12,833 nt of DNA from Thermoplasmata archaeon (GTDB lineage: Archaea > Thermoplasmatota > Thermoplasmata > Lutacidiplasmatales > UBA184), in the NCBI GenBank assembly GCA_022749905.1, contig JAKIWU010000026.1:1-12833 (forward strand), given 5' to 3'. This document shows, piece after piece, positions 6,218 to 12,833 of this stretch (the stretch's first letter is position 1; the number at the start of each line of letters is the position of its first letter). Under the pieces are notes generated by a model, which ran no database searches, was not told where the DNA came from, and saw only the letters and a list, made by a program, of their open reading frames with translations. The position numbers were made by a program, and so were the translations under genes.

Positions 6218-6245
6218 GATCCCTCCGGGGAGACCCGGAGGGATC
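6218..6245 (+). terminator. 12-bp perfect hairpin with a GAGA tetraloop, probable 3'-end structure
   Basis: GATCCCTCCGGG (6218-6229) pairs perfectly with CCCGGAGGGATC (6234-6245), and the loop GAGA (6230-6233) fits the stable GNRA class. It starts 23 bases after the stop of the 71-residue gene. No U-tract follows, so it is not a bacterial-style intrinsic terminator; it may protect or define the 3' end of the message. The structure is clear from the sequence, but its termination role is inferred. Confidence 0.5.
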
Positions 6246-6449
6246 ACCCTAGCGCTCTCGGAACCCTTTCTGCCTCGTTTTCCAACCCTCTGCGGCGCGA
6301 ATGTCCATCGATTCTGCTCCGTTGTATCTGCCGAGGTGAACCACACGGGCTCGGAAGGGTCGCGAGGGTGGCTCAGACCCCGAATCGCGTTCTCCGGAGA
6401 GCGCAATTCGAGCAAAGGGTTCTTCACGCGGGAAGTTCCGTTGCCGGGC
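6246..6449. other. Intergenic stretch without a supported gene
   Basis: This stretch follows the hairpin and precedes the zinc-ribbon mini-gene. It is less GC-rich than the flanking genes. The reading frame of the mini-gene is open through most of it, with a GTG at 6336 that could begin a longer 91-residue version, but the added residues show no motif. Opposite-strand frames here look like composition artefacts. No RNA gene or repeat was recognised. Confidence 0.4.
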
Positions 6450-6611
6450 ATGGTCTGCCGCAACGATCCGGAGGATCCAAGGCGCTGCGAACGATGCGGA
6501 GAGTTTCTGTGGGTCGCGGAAGAGGGCCTTTTCTGCGGCGCGTGCGGCGTCACGATGCCGTGCAGCATGCAATGGCATCTCATCCCGCCCGAGACCGGAT
6601 TTTCGGGCTGA
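6450..6611 (+). CDS. Putative zinc-ribbon mini-protein (53 residues)
   Basis: The reading has a Cys-Glu-Arg-Cys-Gly and a Cys-Gly-Ala-Cys-Gly separated by 12 residues, the spacing of a zinc ribbon (Cys13, Cys16, Cys29 and Cys32 counted from ATG 6450). Cys3 and Cys38 flank it. The sequence begins MVCRNDPEDPRRCERCGEF and has an aromatic Phe-Leu-Trp between the knuckles. About three quarters of third positions are G or C, compatible with coding in this genome but lower than in neighbours. An upstream GTG (6336) would extend it to 91 residues. No convincing ribosome binding site or TATA box is seen. It may be a stand-alone zinc-binding protein or a remnant of a larger one; function unknown. Confidence 0.45.
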   Translation: MVCRNDPEDPRRCERCGEFLWVAEEGLFCGACGVTMPCSMQWHLIPPETGFSG

Positions 6612-6647
6612 ACAATGCGTTCACGCTCGTCCGGAACGCAGTTCGAA

Positions 6648-6655
6648 TTTTTTAA
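6648..6655 (+). terminator. T-tract, possible archaeal terminator
   Basis: TTTTTTAA lies 36 bases after the stop of the zinc-ribbon mini-gene. Archaeal RNA polymerase terminates at U-rich tracts without needing a hairpin, so it could end that transcript. The same bases could also be read as a TATA-like element, so the role is ambiguous. Confidence 0.35.
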
Positions 6656-6664
6656 GCCCGCATG

Positions 6665-6670
6665 TTTATA
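6665..6670 (+). promoter_or_regulatory. TATA-like box, probable promoter of the nrdJ region
   Basis: TTTATA, in the context ATGTTTATACG, is the best match to an archaeal TATA box in the whole gap. Transcription would start near 6692, about 196 bases before the nrdJ ATG. No better box was seen closer to nrdJ, which suggests either a long structured leader or a separate small RNA. Confidence 0.45.
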
Positions 6671-6806
6671 CGTCAGGCCTCCTACCTCGCGCCCGGAGGC
6701 GCCTCTACTGAGTCTTAGGATGGCGAGGGAGCACTCGGACCGACGAAAACTCACGATGCAACGGGTCTCCGGCGGAGCCGTTTCTCGGGCTTCCCGGCAC
6801 CTTCAA

Positions 6807-6820
6807 GGGGCCCGGGCCCC
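6807..6820. repeat. 14-base perfect palindrome in the nrdJ leader
   Basis: GGGGCCCGGGCCCC is fully self-complementary and lies 67 bases before the nrdJ ATG. With no spacer it suits a protein-binding operator better than an RNA hairpin. In a GC-rich genome it could also arise by chance. Confidence 0.35.
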
Positions 6821-6887
6821 TAGAGTGTTGCTCGGGTCGGTCGCGGCTCCTCGTGCCTGAATCGGGCGCCCTCTCGGAGTGAATTCC

Positions 6888-9659
6888 ATGGCAGTATCGA
6901 AGCGACGCGTCAGCTCACCGACCGACGTTGGACCGGCGCGGCCGGCCTCGCGCAACGGTCGCGAGCCGATCACGATCCCGAAGCTCGTCCCCCGGGGCAA
7001 GACGGCGTTCGACACGGTGACCTGGAAGACCCACGACTCCCTGATCCGCTCCGCCGACGGCAAGACCGTCTTCGAGCAAAAGGGGATCAAGGCGCCGTCG
7101 ACCTGGTCGGAGAACTCCATCAACATCGCGGCGTCGAAGTACTTCCGCGTCATCGACGGGCGCCGCGAGAGCTCCGTCGAGGGGATGATCCGCCGCGTCT
7201 GCCACTGGATCGCCCAGCGGGGCCTCGATCTCGGCTACCTTGACACCTCGGAGGAGTCGACGATCCTCGAGGAGAGCCTCTCGTACCTGATGGTCCAGCA
7301 GATGGCGGCGTTCAACAGCCCCGTCTGGTTCAACGTCGGGGTCCGTCACCCGCCGCAGTGCTCGGCGTGCTTCATCCAGTCGATCACCGACGACATGGAT
7401 TCGATCCTCGCTCTCGCGACGAGCGAGGGTCGCCTCTTCAAGGGAGGCAGCGGCACCGGCACGAACCTCTCGCCCTTGCGGGGAAGCCACGAGCGACTCT
7501 CGGGAGGCGGGATCGCGAGCGGGCCGGTCTCCTTCATGCGCGCCTTCGACGCGCTCGCCGGTGTCATCAAGTCCGGCGGCACCACCCGGCGCGCTGCCAA
7601 GATGGTGATCCTCAATATGGATCACCCGGACATCGTCGACTTCATCGAGTGCAAGGTCCGGGAAGAGGACAAGGCGCTCGCGCTCATTCGGGAGGGGTTC
7701 TCGTCGAACTTCGACGGAACGGACCCCGATTCAGCCTACGCCTCGATCGCCTACCAGAACGCGAACCACTCCGTCCGCGTCCCCGACGCCTTCATGGACG
7801 CCGTGGGAAAGGACGGCGAGTGGAAGACCTACAACCGGATGGACCACTCGGTCGCGTCGACCTACCGGGCGCGCGATCTGTGGCGGAAGCTCGCGTACGC
7901 GGCCTGGCGCTGCGGGGACCCCGGCGTGCAGTTCGACGACGTCACGAACGACTGGCACACCTCCCCCCTCGGCGGGCGCATCAACGCCTCGAACCCGTGC
8001 AGCGAGTATCTCTTCCTCGACAACACGGCGTGCAACCTCGCCTCGATCAACCTCATGCGCTTCCTCGACGCGAAGGGCCAGCTCGATGTGCCGCGCTACC
8101 GCGACGCGGTGCGGACGATGATCCTCGCGATGGAGATCATCGTCGACGCCTCGAGCTACCCGACGGCCACCATCGCCCAGAACTCGCACGACTACCGGCC
8201 CCTCGGGCTCGGGTATGCGAACCTGGGCGCCCTCCTGATGCACTACGGCCTTGCCTACGACTCCGACGCGGGCCGCTCGCTCGCGTCCGCCGTGAGCGCG
8301 ATCCTCGCCGCCGACGGCTACACGATGTCGGCGGAGATCGCGAGACGGGTCGGCTCCTTCCCGGCGTTCGACCGCAACCGCGCGCCGATGCTGCGGGTGA
8401 TGGGGAAGCACAAGAAGGCCGCCGAAGCGATCCCGCTCAACGACCCGCGGATCACGCCGGTCGTGAAGACGGCCCAGGAGGCCTGGCAGGACACGGTCCA
8501 GTCGGGCGAGCTCTGGGGCTACCGGAACGCGCAGATCTCCGTGATCGCACCGACGGGGACGATCGGCCTCCTGATGGGCTGCGACACGCTCGGCCTCGAG
8601 CCCGAGCTCTCCCTCGTCAAGACGAAGAACCTCGTCGGCGGCGGAACCATGCGCCTGGTGAACCGCACCGCGGTCGAGGCGCTCGCGAGCCTTGGCTATA
8701 GTCCGGCGCAGGCCGCCGCGATCCAGAAGTTCGTCGAGGAGAAGGGGACGATCGAGGGTGCCCCCGGCCTGAAGCCCGAGCACCTCACGGTGTTCGACTG
8801 TGCCCTCGCCCCGGCGGGCGGAGCCCGGACGATCTCCCCCATGGGCCACCTCAAGATGCTCGGCGCCGTCCAGCCGTTCCTCTCCGGCGGCGCTTCGAAG
8901 ACGATCAACCTCCCGAACGACGCCACGGTCGAGGACATCGAGAAGATCTACCTCGAGGCGTGGAAGCTCGGCATCAAGTCCGTGGCGCTCTACCGCGACG
9001 GCTGCAAGGCCTCGCAGCCGTACGAGACCGGCAAGGGCAGGGGACCCACCGCCGGCGGTCCTCGCGGGCCAGCCCGGGAGAAGCTCCCCGACGAGCGCAA
9101 GGCGATCACCCACCACTTCCAGGTCGGCGGACACGACGGCTACGTCACCGTCGGTCTCTATCCCGACGGCAGGCCGGGCGAGCTCTTCTTCCGCGTGACG
9201 AAGGAAGGCTCGACGGTGAACGGCCTCATGGACTCCCTCGGGATCTCGATGTCGATGGCGCTCCAGCACGGGGTGCCGCTGAAGGACCTCGTGCGCAAGC
9301 TCGCCCACCTGCGATTCGAGCCGGCGGGCGCGACGAACAACCCCAACATCCGGTTCGCGAAGTCGATCCCCGACTACGTCGCGCGCTGGCTCGCCGTCGA
9401 GTTCCTCACCGAGCCCGAACGCGTGGCGATCGGGCTCGAGGCGCCCGACACGAACGGGAACGGCGCGTCGCACGCCGCGCCGGCGTCGACCGGCAAGGCC
9501 GCGACGTTCGGGACGAAGCCGCTCACCGCCTTCGCGCCGTCCGGACCGGGCGCGGCGAGCGAGGACGCCCCCTCCTGCCACATCTGCGGCGGCATCATGG
9601 TCCGCTCCGGGACTTGCTACGCCTGCACGGTCTGCGGCGCGACGAGCGGCTGCTCGTAG
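6888..9659 (+). CDS. nrdJ: Adenosylcobalamin-dependent (class II) ribonucleotide reductase
   Basis: This 923-residue cytoplasmic enzyme reduces ribonucleotides to deoxyribonucleotides using a B12-generated thiyl radical. Asn369-Pro-Cys371-Ser-Glu373 is the radical cysteine with its helper residues. Cys161 (in Cys-Ser-Ala-Cys-Phe) and Cys382 form the redox pair, with Cys382 exactly 11 residues after the radical cysteine. Pro-Thr-Gly-Thr-Ile-Gly (555-560) is the phosphate loop. A TSCPD-type domain spans about 738-845. A low-complexity linker follows, then a cysteine tail (Cys897, 900, 910, 913, 916, 922) ending Thr-Ser-Gly-Cys-Ser, the reductant shuttle typical of long NrdJ proteins. No N-terminal ATP-cone is visible. 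ATG 6888 is preferred over GTG 6879 because GGAGTGA (6876-6882) sits 5 bases before it. A TATA-like box at 6665 implies a long leader. Confidence 0.96.
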   Translation: MAVSKRRVSSPTDVGPARPASRNGREPITIPKLVPRGKTAFDTVTWKTHDSLIRSADGKTVFEQKGIKAPSTWSENSINIAASKYFRVIDGRRESSVEGMIRRVCHWIAQRGLDLGYLDTSEESTILEESLSYLMVQQMAAFNSPVWFNVGVRHPPQCSACFIQSITDDMDSILALATSEGRLFKGGSGTGTNLSPLRGSHERLSGGGIASGPVSFMRAFDALAGVIKSGGTTRRAAKMVILNMDHPDIVDFIECKVREEDKALALIREGFSSNFDGTDPDSAYASIAYQNANHSVRVPDAFMDAVGKDGEWKTYNRMDHSVASTYRARDLWRKLAYAAWRCGDPGVQFDDVTNDWHTSPLGGRINASNPCSEYLFLDNTACNLASINLMRFLDAKGQLDVPRYRDAVRTMILAMEIIVDASSYPTATIAQNSHDYRPLGLGYANLGALLMHYGLAYDSDAGRSLASAVSAILAADGYTMSAEIARRVGSFPAFDRNRAPMLRVMGKHKKAAEAIPLNDPRITPVVKTAQEAWQDTVQSGELWGYRNAQISVIAPTGTIGLLMGCDTLGLEPELSLVKTKNLVGGGTMRLVNRTAVEALASLGYSPAQAAAIQKFVEEKGTIEGAPGLKPEHLTVFDCALAPAGGARTISPMGHLKMLGAVQPFLSGGASKTINLPNDATVEDIEKIYLEAWKLGIKSVALYRDGCKASQPYETGKGRGPTAGGPRGPAREKLPDERKAITHHFQVGGHDGYVTVGLYPDGRPGELFFRVTKEGSTVNGLMDSLGISMSMALQHGVPLKDLVRKLAHLRFEPAGATNNPNIRFAKSIPDYVARWLAVEFLTEPERVAIGLEAPDTNGNGASHAAPASTGKAATFGTKPLTAFAPSGPGAASEDAPSCHICGGIMVRSGTCYACTVCGATSGCS

Positions 9660-9707
9660 GTGGACTCGGAGCGCCCCGCGACCGAGGGCGCGGAAGGGCC
9701 GGCGAGA

Positions 9708-11603
9708 ATGGGAACGGAGTCCGAGGCGCTCGCTCCCTCCTCGGTTCCCGACCCCTTCCCCTCCCTCTACGACTACGGGCTTATCGGGAACCTCCACACC
9801 GCCGCGCTCGTCCGCCGAACGGGCTCCATCGATTGGGCGTGCCTGCCGACCTTCGCCTCGCCGAGCGTCTTTGCCCGACTGCTCGACCGCACGAAGGGCG
9901 GCTACTTCGAGGTCCGTCCGGTCGAGGCCGCCGAGGGTCGCCAACGCTACCTCCCGGCGACGAACATCCTTGAGACGCGCTTCGAGCTTCCGGAGAGCCG
10001 CTCCTTCACGCTCACCGACTTCATGCCCACCGCCCCGCGGTGGGGCGATCGAAAGGCTGCGGTGATCGTCCGGAGAGCGGAAGCCTTGGGAGGGCCGGTC
10101 GAGGTCCGGATCGAGGCGGAGCCGCGGTTCGACTATGCCCGCGCGATGCCCACCTTCCGATCCCTCCCCAAGGGGTTCGTCGCCGAGCACGGACCCGATC
10201 GGCTCTCGGTACGGGCCCCGGGGCCTGCGCACTTTGCCGAGGGACGGGCCGAGATCACGATCACGGTCCGACCCGGCACTCCCGTTGATCTCGAACTCTC
10301 CTGGGGTGGGCTCCGCTCCTCCACCCCCTCGCCTTCGGGGCTCCTTCGGGCAACGGAGCACTTCTGGCGCGGCTGGGTGCACGGACCGCAGGCCCTGCTC
10401 CATCAGGCGGCGGAGCGCTACCGCAGCGTCGCGGAGAGATCAGCCCTGCTCCTCAAGCTCCTCTCCCACGTCGACACCGGAGCCTTCGTCGCCGCACCGA
10501 CGACCTCGATCCCCGAGTGGCCCGGGGGCACGCGGAACTGGGACTACCGCTTCGTCTGGATCCGGGACGCGGCGTTCGCCGCCCAGGAGCTCACGCTCCT
10601 CGGACACGCGACCGAGGCCCGCTCCTTCCTGACGTGGGTGCTCCGACGGATCGAGGAAACTCCTCCCGACGCGCCCGAGCGCCTTCGGGTCCTCTACGGC
10701 GCGCACGGCGAGACCGATCTCTCCGAGCGCACGCTCCCCCACCTCGCCGGGTTCGGCGGAGCTCAGCCCGTCCGGATCGGGAACGCGGCTGCCGAGCAGT
10801 TCCAGCTCGACATCTACGGGGAGTTCCTCGACGCGGCGCTCGTCCTGGCGCGGATCGATCCAGGCTTCCTGCGGCGCCGCCTGAAGCGGCTCCTCCTCCT
10901 CGCCGATGCGGTCGGGGAGCGATGGCGAATTCCGGACCGGGGGATCTGGGAGATCCGCGGACCGCCGGCGCACTACGTCCACTCGAAGCTCATGGCGTGG
11001 GTCGCGCTCGACCGTGCGGTCCAACTCGTGGAGGCGCTCGGGGAGTCGGACCCGAGGGTTCCCGCCTGGCAGGCGACGGCCGAGGAGATCCGGGCGGCGA
11101 TCCTCTGGGAAGGATGGGACGCCGAACACTCCACGTTCCGTCAAGCCTTCGGCCGGGACGCGATCGACGCGGCGAACCTCCGCATCCCGATGGTCGGGTT
11201 CCTGCCGTTCACCGACGCCCGGGTCCGCGGGACGATCGACCGCATCGCCCGCGAGCTCTCCGATGGAGCGCTCGTCTACCGCTACCGGCACCCCGACGGC
11301 ATCAGCGAACCGGAAGGCGCGTTCCTCCCCTGCTCGTTCTGGCTCGCGGAATGCCTCGCGCGCAGCGGGCGCCTCGCGGAGGCGCGCGATCGCTTCGAAT
11401 CGCTCTCCACGCTCGCGGGCCCGCTCGGCCTCCTCCCCGAGGAGTACGATCCGGTCGGCCGTCTCGCCCTCGGCAACTACCCTCAGGCGCTCTCCCACGT
11501 CGCGCTCCTGCGGGTCGTCCTCGCGCTCGGTCCGGGGCCCGATCCGGCGACCGGCGCGAGCCCCCCGCCCCCTCCCGACCCTTCCTCTCCCAAACCCATA
11601 TGA
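9708..11603 (+). CDS. GH15 family glycoside hydrolase (trehalase/glucoamylase type)
   Basis: This 631-residue enzyme would release glucose from an alpha-glucoside by inversion. The N-terminal beta-domain starts with the family motif Tyr-Asp-Tyr-Gly-Leu-Ile-Gly-Asn-Leu and Gly-Ser-Ile-Asp-Trp (about residues 21-44). The alpha/alpha-barrel begins near 240 with Asn-Trp-Asp-Tyr-Arg-Phe-Val-Trp-Ile-Arg-Asp (277-287). The likely general acid is Glu415 in Gly-Ile-Trp-Glu, followed by His-Ser-Lys-Leu-Met-Ala-Trp. The likely general base is in Leu-Pro-Glu-Glu-Tyr (Glu578/579), before Gly-Asn-Tyr-Pro-Gln-Ala. Thermoplasma GH15 homologues are trehalases, so trehalase is a good guess, but glucoamylase cannot be excluded. 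No signal peptide; the tail is proline-rich. GTG 9660, directly after the nrdJ stop, would add 16 residues; ATG 9708 has GGAAGG 10 bases upstream. Confidence 0.9.
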   Translation: MGTESEALAPSSVPDPFPSLYDYGLIGNLHTAALVRRTGSIDWACLPTFASPSVFARLLDRTKGGYFEVRPVEAAEGRQRYLPATNILETRFELPESRSFTLTDFMPTAPRWGDRKAAVIVRRAEALGGPVEVRIEAEPRFDYARAMPTFRSLPKGFVAEHGPDRLSVRAPGPAHFAEGRAEITITVRPGTPVDLELSWGGLRSSTPSPSGLLRATEHFWRGWVHGPQALLHQAAERYRSVAERSALLLKLLSHVDTGAFVAAPTTSIPEWPGGTRNWDYRFVWIRDAAFAAQELTLLGHATEARSFLTWVLRRIEETPPDAPERLRVLYGAHGETDLSERTLPHLAGFGGAQPVRIGNAAAEQFQLDIYGEFLDAALVLARIDPGFLRRRLKRLLLLADAVGERWRIPDRGIWEIRGPPAHYVHSKLMAWVALDRAVQLVEALGESDPRVPAWQATAEEIRAAILWEGWDAEHSTFRQAFGRDAIDAANLRIPMVGFLPFTDARVRGTIDRIARELSDGALVYRYRHPDGISEPEGAFLPCSFWLAECLARSGRLAEARDRFESLSTLAGPLGLLPEEYDPVGRLALGNYPQALSHVALLRVVLALGPGPDPATGASPPPPPDPSSPKPI

Positions 11604-11608
11604 CGTCA
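11597..11608. promoter_or_regulatory. Overlapping palindromes at the GH15 stop, possible TATA/operator site
   Basis: CATATG (11597-11602) and TGACGTCA (11601-11608) are two perfect palindromes that overlap by two bases across the TGA stop of the GH15 gene. CATATG is the only AT-rich patch before the glycosyltransferase and could act as a weak TATA element, with TGACGTCA as a possible operator. Assigned by sequence form only. Confidence 0.25.
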
Positions 11609-11706
11609 GGAGAGCATGATCCGGCAGGACCGTCGGACCCGCCCGCCCACCCCTCGGAGCGAGGGAAAGGTGCGTGCGGAGCCCCTGGCGGACACCGGGG
11701 TGTGCT

Positions 11707-12833
11707 GTGACGATCCGGCTTTGCATCAACACGCAGACGCCGCCGGTCCAGCCGATCGGCCCGATCCCCGGGGATCCCGAGGCGATCTGGCGGCTCGGCC
11801 GCGAGTACGAGACCCCGGCGGGCGGCGTCGTTCCGATGATGCGTGCGCTGCTCGCCCAGGGACAGGGCCGCTGGATCTCCAAGCCCACAACCTGGGTCGC
11901 GCTCGGGTCGGTGGGGCTCCCGCCGCGCGCTCGACTCGACGGGAGCATCCTCCTCGAGCTCGTCGACCTCCCGGCCTCGGAGCGGGTCCGCTACACGAGG
12001 TTCAAGGAGGCAATCTGGCGGTCGTTCCACGGGCCGCGGGGGTTCCGGCCTTCGATCGACGACTATCCGGCCTTCGTCCGCTACAGCGCCGACACGGCGC
12101 TCTCGCTCCTGCGCCACGCGCGCGACCACGATCTGTTCTACATCCACGACTTCCAACAGGTGCTCGTCGGGGGGCTCGTCGGGTCCTCGGCGCCGACGCT
12201 CCTGCGCTGGCACATCCCGCTCGATTTCCGGGGCTACCCCGAGCCGGTCCGCCGCTTCTTCCTGAAGGCGATGGAGGGATTTGACGGGATCATCGTCAGC
12301 ACGCGCGCCGGCCTCGAGGACCTCATCGGGGCCGGCTTCCAGGGTCGGGCGTTCCAGATCTACCCGTACTTTGATCCGAGCCTCCACCGACGGGCGGACC
12401 CGAAGGTCGTCGCCGACCTCGAGCACCGGTGGAAGCTCGGACGCGGTCCGATCGTGCTCACGGTCGGCCGGATGGACCCGGTGAAACGCCAAGACGAGGC
12501 GATCCGGGCGCTCGTACGTGTCCGACGGTCGTTCCCCGACGTGAAGCTCCTCATCGTTGGGGGCGAAAGCTTCACGAGCCGCAGCCTCGGCTCCCGGAAG
12601 GCGTCGGGGTGGCGGGAGCAGCTCGTCGCCCTGGCCCGACGTCTGCGGGTGAGCGACTCGGTCGTGTTCGCGGGCTCCCTGAGCCCCGAGATGCTGGCCG
12701 CAGCGTACGATGCGGCGGATGTGTTCGTGCACCCGGCGCCGTACGAGGGATTCGGCCTCGTGGTCGTGGAGGCGTGGACGCACGGCCGTCCGGTCGTGGT
12801 GAGCCGGGGGGCAGGCGCGGCGGAGCTCGTCGA
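11707..12833 (+). CDS. GT4-type retaining glycosyltransferase, TreT-like (partial, cut at the 3' end)
   Basis: The 375 visible residues form a GT-B fold enzyme that transfers sugar from a nucleotide-sugar donor; the gene runs off the right edge. Visible features are an Ile-Arg-Leu-Cys-Ile-Asn-Thr-Gln-Thr-Pro N-terminus, a Gly-Gly loop (39-40), Ile-His148-Asp-Phe-Gln and Arg-Trp-His169-Ile-Pro-Leu-Asp. The donor-site signature is Gly-Arg255-Met-Asp-Pro-Val-Lys260, and the E-x7-E motif is Glu347-Gly-Phe-Gly-Leu-Val-Val-Val-Glu355. The His-Asp and Trp-His-Ile patterns recall trehalose glycosyltransferring synthase (TreT), but sucrose- or glycolipid-forming relatives are possible. GTG 11707 is chosen because the family N-terminus starts there with GGGGTG just upstream; GTG 11674 is an alternative. 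The frame has no ATG between its opening at 11620 and that point. Its neighbour is the GH15 gene, 103 bases upstream. Confidence 0.85.
   Translation, partial: MTIRLCINTQTPPVQPIGPIPGDPEAIWRLGREYETPAGGVVPMMRALLAQGQGRWISKPTTWVALGSVGLPPRARLDGSILLELVDLPASERVRYTRFKEAIWRSFHGPRGFRPSIDDYPAFVRYSADTALSLLRHARDHDLFYIHDFQQVLVGGLVGSSAPTLLRWHIPLDFRGYPEPVRRFFLKAMEGFDGIIVSTRAGLEDLIGAGFQGRAFQIYPYFDPSLHRRADPKVVADLEHRWKLGRGPIVLTVGRMDPVKRQDEAIRALVRVRRSFPDVKLLIVGGESFTSRSLGSRKASGWREQLVALARRLRVSDSVVFAGSLSPEMLAAAYDAADVFVHPAPYEGFGLVVVEAWTHGRPVVVSRGAGAAELV

Larger units (their letters stand above)
6612..6887. other. AT-rich island followed by a GC-rich leader before the ribonucleotide reductase gene
   Basis: This gene-free stretch has two parts. 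Bases 6640-6672 are sharply AT-rich, with a six-T run and TTTATA. Bases 6673-6887 are GC-rich and contain several inverted repeats: GCCTCC (6677-6682) with GGAGGC (6695-6700), a 14-base palindrome at 6807-6820, and GGGCGCCC at 6864-6871. I found no tRNA, SRP RNA, cobalamin riboswitch B12 box or box C/D signature by eye. The likely reading is a terminator/promoter pair plus a leader of nearly 200 bases, or a small non-coding RNA. Confidence 0.45.

Noticed and set aside
6632..6656. GTTCGAAT resembling a tRNA T-loop
   Set aside because: The flanking bases cannot form a T-stem (the 3' side is a T-run) and no acceptor, D or anticodon arm is found around it.
6161..6754. 197-codon minus-strand frame across the 6200-6750 gap
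   Set aside because: No recognisable domain or start signal. It runs opposite the hairpins and the zinc-ribbon frame and looks like a composition artefact.
6671..6760. GTCAGG and GGGAGCA resembling SRP RNA helix 8 or a cobalamin riboswitch
   Set aside because: The two short matches are too far apart for the SRP fold, and the B12 box and other conserved riboswitch segments are absent.
6615..6860. 81-codon plus-strand frame in the nrdJ leader
   Set aside because: Low-complexity Arg/Ala/Ser sequence spanning the TATA-like and T-tract elements, with no motif or ribosome binding site.
7731..10403. 890-codon open frame on the minus strand opposite nrdJ and the GH15 gene
   Set aside because: Its translation is Arg/Gly/Val/Asp-rich without motifs and lies opposite two genes with clear catalytic signatures. 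Long antisense frames are expected at this GC content.
11616..12284. 222-codon plus-strand frame overlapping the glycosyltransferase
   Set aside because: It is an out-of-frame shadow of the glycosyltransferase, Arg/Ala/Pro-rich with no motifs, although its start has a ribosome-binding-like sequence.

Overview
This is a GC-rich archaeal chromosomal window. The archaeal signals are an A/V-type ATP synthase cluster (subunits K, E and C), an archaeal-type ribonuclease Z, a membrane-anchored thioredoxin-fold protein of the DUF929 type paired with a VKOR homologue, TATA-like boxes 25-40 bases ahead of several genes, and short or absent leaders. DUF929 proteins, a GH15 trehalase/glucoamylase-type enzyme and a TreT-like glycosyltransferase together suggest a Thermoplasmatota-related lineage. 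The high GC content points to an uncultured, possibly soil or sediment group rather than the cultured Thermoplasmatales. That placement is inference; no rRNA gene is present.

Layout. Bases 1-1132 (minus strand) hold the start of an ATP synthase operon read K > E > C, cut off by the window edge inside subunit C. A short divergent region (1133-1310) carries a TATA-like box and a perfect inverted repeat, and leads to a plus-strand DUF169 gene (1311-2036). That gene converges with VKOR (2033-2533, minus), and the two share the bases of their stop codons. VKOR lies 4 bases behind the DUF929 gene (2538-3677, minus); together they look like an extracytoplasmic disulfide-forming pair. A second divergent promoter region leads to rnz (3767-4669) and hutI (4666-5922), which overlap by ATGA. 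Next come a 71-residue duplicated-motif protein (5979-6194) and a 12-bp perfect hairpin closed by GAGA. A loosely packed stretch (6246-6887) holds a probable zinc-ribbon mini-gene, an AT-rich promoter/terminator island and a long leader. The right side carries a B12-dependent ribonucleotide reductase (6888-9659), a GH15 family enzyme (about 9708-11603) and a GT4 glycosyltransferase running off the end (about 11707-12833).

How the genes fit together. Most blocks are housekeeping: energy conservation, tRNA 3' processing, histidine breakdown and dNTP synthesis. The VKOR-DUF929 pair would oxidise or isomerise disulfides outside the membrane. The GH15-GT4 pair may handle trehalose or another alpha-glucoside in both directions. 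The parts least explained by known families are the N-terminal cytoplasmic domain of the DUF929 protein, the 71-residue duplicated protein, the zinc-ribbon mini-gene and the 6612-6887 island.
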